Assembly: GCA_900752815.1 (NCBI GenBank)
Contig: CAADWS010000009.1
Span: forward strand, 1 to 11,162
Length of the DNA: 11,162 bases
DNA from: Bacteroidaceae bacterium
GTDB lineage: Bacteria; Bacteroidota; Bacteroidia; Bacteroidales; Bacteroidaceae
Reading direction: 5' to 3'
A model generated the notes under the pieces. That model ran no database searches, was not told the origin of the DNA, and worked only from the letters and a program-made list of their open reading frames with translations. The stretch's first letter is position 1; each line of letters begins with the position of its first letter. Positions 7,186 through 11,162 of the stretch are shown here, piece after piece. The position numbers and the translations under genes were made by a program.

Positions 7186-7237
7186 GCCTAAGGAAAAGAA
7201 GTTTACTGCCACATTTATCCATTCTCACGCTACTATC

Positions 7238-7720
7238 ATGATTATCGATATTCTTCTGGACGGTTTCTTTGCAGCCATCGCCGCCATCGGTTTCTCCAGC
7301 ATCAGCAATCCCCCGCGTCAGGCTTATTTCTACTGCGCACTCAACGCAGCCGTAGGTCATGCCATCCGTTTTTTGCTGATCAACGCCGAATGCATACAGA
7401 TGCACATCATTCCGGCCAGCACCATTGCAGCCTTTTCCATCGGACTGCTGTCCGTATGGCTGGCTCCCAAGGCCAAATGCCCGGCCGAAACCTGTTTCTT
7501 CCCCGCACTGCTGCCCATGATTCCGGGTATGTATGCCTACCGCACCATCGAGGCCCTTATTCTCTGCCTCTGCCACAAGGAAGAACAGATTTTCTCCCAT
7601 TATCTCTATCTGCTGACTTACAACGGATTCACCTGCGTTTTCATTATTCTTGGCATGGTCATCGGGGCCACTATCCCCATTTTCCTCTTCAAGAATCTGT
7701 CATTCCAGGCCACGCGCTGA
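7238..7720 (+). CDS. threonine/serine exporter family protein, ThrE C-terminal part (PF12821-like)
   Basis: A 160-residue membrane protein with four or five hydrophobic segments (about residues 3-21, 30-50, 57-76, 84-112 and 124-150). It matches the second half of ThrE, with the conserved LLPMIPGMYAYRTIEAL (91-107), where P-G-x-x-x-Y-R is the family hallmark, and the opening GFFAAIAAIGFSSISNPPRQ. In Corynebacterium the two halves are one protein; in many bacteria, including Bacteroidota, they are separate genes, and here both parts are intact and adjacent. The two proteins presumably assemble into one exporter. A weak hairpin follows at 7751-7768, then the LysR gene. Confidence 0.87.
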   Translation: MIIDILLDGFFAAIAAIGFSSISNPPRQAYFYCALNAAVGHAIRFLLINAECIQMHIIPASTIAAFSIGLLSVWLAPKAKCPAETCFFPALLPMIPGMYAYRTIEALILCLCHKEEQIFSHYLYLLTYNGFTCVFIILGMVIGATIPIFLFKNLSFQATR

Positions 7721-7750
7721 TAAAATAAAAAGTGACTGACCACAAAATAA

Positions 7751-7773
7751 AACGGAAGGTTTCCCGTTATTTA
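7751..7773 (+). terminator. weak hairpin after thrE C-part
   Basis: AACGG (7751-7755) pairs with CCGTT (7764-7768) and is followed by a short AT-rich tail (ATTTATG). The stem is only five base pairs. It may end or attenuate the exporter transcript before the regulator gene, but read-through is likely. Confidence 0.25.
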
Positions 7774-7783
7774 TGAATAGGCA

Positions 7784-7791
7784 TACCTTTC
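7784..7791 (+). promoter_or_regulatory. possible -7 promoter box for the LysR gene
   Basis: TACCTTTC matches TAnnTTTG at all but the last fixed base. A TTTC at 7760-7763, about 20 bases upstream, could be a degenerate -33. The start codon lies 18 bases after the box, so the leader would be only about 12 bases. This is a suggestion only. Confidence 0.22.
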
Positions 7792-7809
7792 ACCCTTACC
7801 GGCAGAGAT

Positions 7810-8715
7810 ATGGAAATCAGGCAACTCAAATACTTTGTGACCACGGCACAGACGCTCAATTTCTCTGAAGCGGCCAAAGCCCTGTTCATCACCCAAAGCA
7901 CACTCTCACACCAGATACGACAACTGGAAAACGAGCTCGACGCACAGCTGTTCCAACGCAACAGCCACACCGTGTGTCTGACCGAAATCGGTGAAGAGTT
8001 GCTCCCTTACGCGCTCGAAACGCTACACTCGGCTGAAACCTGCATCAACCGCATACACGACGTGCAGCAACTGCTTACGGGCAACCTCCACATCGGAGTC
8101 ACCTATTCGTTCAGTCCCATTCTGACCGAAACGCTCGTCACCTTCATGAAGCGCTACCCCCACGTCAAGCTCAACGTCAGCTACAAGCCGATGCAGGAAC
8201 TCATGGAGATGCTCCAGCGCAGGCAACTCGACTTCGTGCTGGCCTTCAAGCCAACGGCCCTTTACGAGGGCATCGAGTCGCACATGCTCTTCGACAACCA
8301 TCTGGCCGCCATCGTGCGCGACCAGCATCCGCTGGCACAGATGGAAAAGGTGGGACTGCAGGACCTGGAACACTATGACATGGCCCTGCCGGCCAAGGGA
8401 TTGCAGGCCCGCAACAAATTCGACCTCGTGCAGGCCAAATATTTCAACCAGGTCAAAGTGCGTGTCGAACTCAATGAGGTGAATATCCTGCTCAAACTCA
8501 TCAAGCAGACCAATCTGGTGAGCATTCTCTCCGAAGCCACCATCTACAACGAGGTCGGCATCAAGGCCATCCCGCTGGATTTCCCCGAAAACGAGATGCA
8601 GGGATGCGTACACATGCTCAAGGACAGCTACCACAAGCATTCCGCACAGGAGTTCATCCGCATGCTGAGCGAATCAAATGCCGTTCGCGAACGCATACAC
8701 GAATGGTTTCGCTGA
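7810..8715 (+). CDS. LysR-family transcriptional regulator
   Basis: A 301-residue protein of typical LysR length. Residues 1-60 are the winged helix-turn-helix (MEIRQLKYFVTTAQTLNFSEAAKALFITQSTLSHQIRQLENELDAQLFQR), with the family-standard A-A-x-x-L-x-x-x-Q-S-x-L-S-x-Q-I-x-x-L-E recognition region at about 20-41. A linker helix (62-90) leads into the periplasmic-binding-protein-like effector domain (about 91-295), starting at the usual L-x-I-G-V-x-Y strand (LHIGVTYSFSPIL). The effector is unknown. LysR proteins often control neighbouring genes. Here the only close candidates are the thrE pair upstream on the same strand, so control of exporter expression, or autoregulation, is a reasonable but unproven guess. 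Confidence 0.92.
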   Translation: MEIRQLKYFVTTAQTLNFSEAAKALFITQSTLSHQIRQLENELDAQLFQRNSHTVCLTEIGEELLPYALETLHSAETCINRIHDVQQLLTGNLHIGVTYSFSPILTETLVTFMKRYPHVKLNVSYKPMQELMEMLQRRQLDFVLAFKPTALYEGIESHMLFDNHLAAIVRDQHPLAQMEKVGLQDLEHYDMALPAKGLQARNKFDLVQAKYFNQVKVRVELNEVNILLKLIKQTNLVSILSEATIYNEVGIKAIPLDFPENEMQGCVHMLKDSYHKHSAQEFIRMLSESNAVRERIHEWFR

Positions 8716-8884
8716 AGCGGAAACGGCAACCTGCGACGCATACAGGAAAACCAATACATAAAACATCCATATAAACTAAAGGAAAGCCGGTATCTCCCAT
8801 CAACCAAACGGCAGGGTACACAGGAAGCCGTGAGGCCCCTCCGCCCTGTCGGGAGAATCACCGGATGCCATGACTATCAAGGAA

Positions 8885-8928
8885 GAAGGGTGACACCGGC
8901 CGACACATACGCGGCCAGGACACCCTTC
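8885..8928 (+). repeat. compound hairpin downstream of the LysR gene
   Basis: GAAGGGTG (8885-8892) pairs perfectly with CACCCTTC (8921-8928). Inside it, after a short unpaired bulge, GGCCG (8898-8902) pairs with CGGCC (8912-8916). It lies 170 bases after the LysR stop and is followed by GGCTGTTTATCC, which is not a true T-tract. It may be a weak terminator for lysR or a structured RNA element. Confidence 0.5.
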
Positions 8929-9064
8929 GGCTGTTTATCCCCAATCGGTCATCAGAGGCTGACTGTTTGCGGTTTTGTTTGTAATAGACAACGTGAGGCC
9001 GGTATAATTTTATCTCCAACAGAGGTCGCTGTAAGCTATTGCCGCATCACGGCTTCACAATCCT

Positions 9065-9128
9065 TACTTTCGTAAAAACTAAAGTACTGACAGAATTTTC
9101 TATCAGTACTTTAGTTTTTACGAAAGTA
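9065..9128. repeat. 64-base near-perfect palindrome made of two TACTTT-N10-AAAGTA units
   Basis: Bases 9065-9090 are exactly complementary to 9103-9128 (26 bp). After one C-A mismatch (9091/9102) a further four pairs close to a two-base TT loop. Each arm contains a smaller imperfect palindrome, TACTTT-N10-AAAGTA, at 9065-9086 and 9107-9128, starting exactly 42 bp apart (about four helical turns). AAAGTACTGAC also recurs as a direct repeat at 9081-9091 and 9123-9133. The arms are AT-rich, unlike the GC-rich terminators in this window. Possible roles are a double operator, the ends of a small mobile element, or a bidirectional terminator (TTTTT at 9136-9140). The sequence alone does not decide. 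Confidence 0.85.
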
Positions 9129-9236
9129 CTGACTGTTTTTGCGGTGAAAAAGTCAGGGTTGTGATTGGGGTTTATCCGGGACAGACAGGACGAACGTCAC
9201 CTCCTGCCTCCTCACTTCACTTTTCTCTGAAAAACA

Positions 9237-10250
9237 TCAGCTGCACGGCATCTCTTCTCCGTCGGCGCCGTCCCCTTCCCCTTCTTCTCCGTTATACCAA
9301 TGGCTGACGGGCACACCGAAAAACGTCTCACAACTGCGCACCACGCCCACAGGCATGCGGGGTACAGGCACGCCGCTGCCCAACTGCACGGACGAAAGTT
9401 CTTCCCACGCCTCGTCCCACAGTCCCCGGTCGATGAACGACTGCAACGTCTGCTGTCCCCCTTCGACCAGCAACGACTGAATGCCCTGACGGTGAAGCGA
9501 AACGAGCATGGTGTCAATATCGGCAAAAGCCTCGAAACCATAAGGAAGTTCCCCTTCGGCCACACGGCCCAGCACCACCCGCTTCGGGTCACGCCCGCTC
9601 CAGTGGCGCACCGTCAGCGAAGGACGGTCGCCCGTCAGTGTGCCGTGCCCCACGAGTATGGCCTGATGAAGGGCACGCAGGTGGTGCACCCGCAACAACG
9701 TGTGGGGCGTTGAAAGCGCCACAATCCCCGGTGTCCAACTGCCCATGAAGCCGTCGGCCGAACTCGCCCACTTCAGCGTGATGTAAGGCCGCTGCCGCGT
9801 CTGGTATGTGATGAAGCGGCGGTTCAGCGCCAGGCATTCCTCCTCCAGCACCCCCACCGTTACGGCAATGCCGGCCTTCTGCAGAATTTCAATGCCCCGC
9901 CCGCTTACCTTCGAAAACGGGTCGACACACCCCACCACACAGCGCGGAATGCCCGTGCGCACAATCAGTTCGGCACAGGGCGGAGTGCGGCCATAATGGG
10001 CGCAAGGCTCCAGACTCACGTAAATGGTGCTTTCGCGCAACAGGGCACGGTCGGCCGGCCGAACGGAATTGATGGCATTGACCTCGGCATGCGCCTTACC
10101 GCAGCACACATGATAGCCTTCGCCGATGATGCGCCCTTCATGCACAATGACGGCGCCCACCATGGGATTGGGCGGTGCCCCCTGCTCGCCGTTGCGGGCC
10201 AGCTGGATGCAGCGGCGCATCCATTTTTCGTTTTCTTCCTGTAGTTTCAT
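9237..10250 (-). CDS. ribD: bifunctional riboflavin biosynthesis deaminase/reductase RibD
   Basis: A 337-residue cytosolic enzyme for two successive riboflavin steps: deamination of diaminohydroxyphosphoribosylaminopyrimidine, then NADPH-dependent reduction of the ribosyl side chain. The N-terminal deaminase domain (about residues 6-148) has the zinc site H54-A-E56 and P82-C-x8-P-C92 (EPCAHYGRTPPCAELI), plus the N-P-x-V-G-A motif (28-33). The reductase domain (about 154-320) shows the usual opening PYITLKWASSADG, then GHGTLTGDRPSLTVR and the NADPH-binding LLVEGGQQTLQSFI (260-273). Total length is slightly under the usual 360 or so residues, the shortening being in the middle of the reductase. 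The last 20 residues are an acidic, Gly-rich tail not typical of the family. It is divergent from prmC with 50 bp between the start codons. Confidence 0.95.
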   Translation of the reverse strand: MKLQEENEKWMRRCIQLARNGEQGAPPNPMVGAVIVHEGRIIGEGYHVCCGKAHAEVNAINSVRPADRALLRESTIYVSLEPCAHYGRTPPCAELIVRTGIPRCVVGCVDPFSKVSGRGIEILQKAGIAVTVGVLEEECLALNRRFITYQTRQRPYITLKWASSADGFMGSWTPGIVALSTPHTLLRVHHLRALHQAILVGHGTLTGDRPSLTVRHWSGRDPKRVVLGRVAEGELPYGFEAFADIDTMLVSLHRQGIQSLLVEGGQQTLQSFIDRGLWDEAWEELSSVQLGSGVPVPRMPVGVVRSCETFFGVPVSHWYNGEEGEGDGADGEEMPCS

Positions 10251-10265
10251 CTGTGGTTTTCTTCG

Positions 10266-10273
10266 TAATTTTG
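10266..10273 (+). promoter_or_regulatory. Bacteroidota -7 promoter box for prmC
   Basis: TAATTTTG is an exact TAnnTTTG match in the 50-bp gap between the divergent ribD and prmC starts. The predicted transcript begins near 10281, giving a leader of about 20 bases before the ATG at 10301. This supports that start over the longer open frame that would begin inside ribD. No comparable box for ribD was found on the minus strand in this gap. Confidence 0.5.
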
Positions 10274-10300
10274 CAAAAAAGCAGAGAATACTCTCCCCTT

Positions 10301-11152
10301 ATGTTCAAAGACATCGTACGCACACTCACGCCACGCTATGGAGCAGGCGAGGCCCGTGCCATGGCCTTCATTCTGCTGGAAGACGCCTTCGGACTTTCAC
10401 GCACCGACATCTATGCCGACAAAGTTAAAAAATTTTCGGAACAGGACGCACTGCGCCTGCAGAATATCCTGCAAAGGCTGCTGGCAGGCGAACCGCTGCA
10501 ATATGTGCTGGGCAGCGCCCTCTTCTGCGGACTGCGCTTCGCCGTCAGTCCGGCCACCCTCATTCCGCGTCCCGAGACGGAGGAACTCGTCGAATGGGCC
10601 GACAGCCTGATGCCTGCACTGGCCGAACGGCAAACCGGCGATGCCCCGGCCCTGCTCGATGCCGGCACCGGAACGGGCTGCATCGCCATCACCCTGGCCT
10701 GCCGCCACCCACAGTTCCGGGTATCGGCCTGGGACCTTTCGCCCGAAGCCCTCGGCGTTGCCTGTCAAAATGCCGCCACCCACAAGGTTCAGGTAGATTT
10801 TGCCCTGCACGACCTGCTGACCGAACAGCCTGCCCCTTCCAGCCTCAACCTCATTGTCAGCAATCCGCCCTACGTATGCCAGCGCGAACGGGCAGACATG
10901 GAGGCGCACGTTCTGGAACACGAACCGGCACTGGCTCTTTTCGTACCCGATGACGACCCCTTGCGCTTCTACCGTGCACTCGAACGCATCGGCCGCCACG
11001 CACTGCGGCCCGGCGGATGGCTGCTAATGGAAATCAACCGCGCCTATGGCAACGAAACGGCCGCTCTCTTTGCTGCTCCCCACTGGACGAACACTCAGTT
11101 ACGCCCCGACAGTTTCGGCAATTGCCGGATGGTAGGTACACAGAAACTGTAG
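10301..11152 (+). CDS. prmC: peptide chain release factor N5-glutamine methyltransferase PrmC
   Basis: A 283-residue enzyme that methylates the glutamine of the GGQ motif in release factors RF1 and RF2 using S-adenosylmethionine, raising termination efficiency. An N-terminal helical domain (1-75) with the conserved G-E-P-L-Q-Y-V-L-G (63-71) leads to the R-P-E-T-E-E-L-V motif (90-97). SAM-binding motif I is L-D-A-G-T-G-T-G-C-I-A-I (119-130), and the catalytic NPPY is at 188-191 (SNPPYVCQRE). Length matches the family (about 277-290). The ATG at 10301 is used because conserved sequence starts there, a promoter box lies just before it, and the upstream in-frame ATG at 10175 would overlap ribD. 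In Bacteroidota recX and pyrE often follow prmC; the window ends before this can be seen. Confidence 0.95.
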   Translation: MFKDIVRTLTPRYGAGEARAMAFILLEDAFGLSRTDIYADKVKKFSEQDALRLQNILQRLLAGEPLQYVLGSALFCGLRFAVSPATLIPRPETEELVEWADSLMPALAERQTGDAPALLDAGTGTGCIAITLACRHPQFRVSAWDLSPEALGVACQNAATHKVQVDFALHDLLTEQPAPSSLNLIVSNPPYVCQRERADMEAHVLEHEPALALFVPDDDPLRFYRALERIGRHALRPGGWLLMEINRAYGNETAALFAAPHWTNTQLRPDSFGNCRMVGTQKL

Positions 11153-11162
11153 AAAAGCGGCA

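Larger units (their letters stand above)
8716..9236. other. 521-base gene-free stretch between convergent lysR and ribD
   Basis: No convincing coding region. The one 81-codon plus-strand open frame (8830-9075) has no similarity I recognise, runs through two strong inverted repeats, and lacks a promoter or leader. The stretch is more AT-rich than the flanking genes toward its right end. It holds a compound hairpin (8885-8928), a TATAAT hexamer (9003-9008) without a matching -35, and the long palindrome at 9065-9128. Confidence 0.55.

Noticed and set aside
6349..7212. 287-codon minus-strand open frame opposite thrE N-part
   Set aside because: Shadow of a gene with conserved ThrE motifs; the translation has no hydrophobic core or known motif.
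8023..8640. 205-codon minus-strand open frame opposite lysR
   Set aside because: Complement of a typical LysR effector domain; composition is what the reversed codons give.
9003..9008. TATAAT hexamer as a promoter
   Set aside because: No -35 at proper spacing, no TAnnTTTG match (TAATTTTA at 9005-9012 differs in the last base and its TTTG partner is 23 bases away), and no gene follows.
8830..9075. 81-codon plus-strand open frame in the lysR-ribD gap
   Set aside because: It runs through the compound hairpin and into the palindrome, has no promoter box or A-rich leader, and its arginine/cysteine-rich translation does not resemble a protein.
10175..10300. Longer start for prmC
   Set aside because: It would overlap the divergent ribD by about 75 bases and add residues with no counterpart in PrmC; a promoter box sits between it and the 10301 start.
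1..11162. CRISPR array, tRNA, rRNA or insertion sequence
   Set aside because: No regularly spaced repeats, cloverleaf-like segments, rRNA signatures or transposase-like reading frames were seen on either strand.

Overview
This window looks like an ordinary stretch of chromosome from a Bacteroidota species, most likely a GC-richer member of the Bacteroidales (Prevotella/Bacteroides-like). The reasons are: an OmpA-like eight-strand-type outer-membrane barrel of the kind common in that phylum; a rhomboid protease next to a membrane-anchored EEP-fold protein; the two-gene (split) form of the ThrE exporter; a ribD/prmC divergent pair; start codons preceded by A-rich leaders rather than clear Shine-Dalgarno sites; and three copies of the Bacteroidota -7 promoter box (TAnnTTTG) just upstream of genes. 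The genus is inferred from gene content only. No mobile element, CRISPR array, rRNA or tRNA gene was seen.

Layout, left to right: a possible AT-rich 3' end of an upstream gene (3-68) and a hairpin; an outer-membrane beta-barrel protein (122-769) and a small antibiotic-biosynthesis-monooxygenase-fold protein (889-1164), closed by two tandem hairpins, the second a strong intrinsic terminator (1177-1268). Then a promoter and a two-gene unit, rhomboid protease (1456-2403) and EEP-family hydrolase (2467-3585). Next a large SLC13/DASS-type permease with two RCK_C domains (3777-5672), ended by a strong terminator (5743-5776). A 530-base non-coding stretch follows. Then a promoter drives a small one-TM protein (6203-6379), whose stop overlaps the start of thrE N-part (6379-7185), followed by thrE C-part (7238-7720) and a LysR-type regulator (7810-8715) on the same strand.

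A 521-base gene-free stretch (8716-9236) separates lysR from ribD, which is on the minus strand and converges on it. This stretch contains the most unusual object in the window: a 64-base near-perfect palindrome (9065-9128) made of two TACTTT-N10-AAAGTA units exactly 42 bp apart. The right end holds ribD (riboflavin pathway deaminase/reductase, minus strand) and prmC (release-factor glutamine methyltransferase, plus strand), divergent across only 50 bp.

Most of the window is core metabolism, envelope and transport. I did not find a clear new multi-gene system. The items most worth a second look are the double palindrome at 9065-9128, the small membrane protein translationally coupled to thrE, and the hairpin-rich non-coding stretch at 5673-6202.
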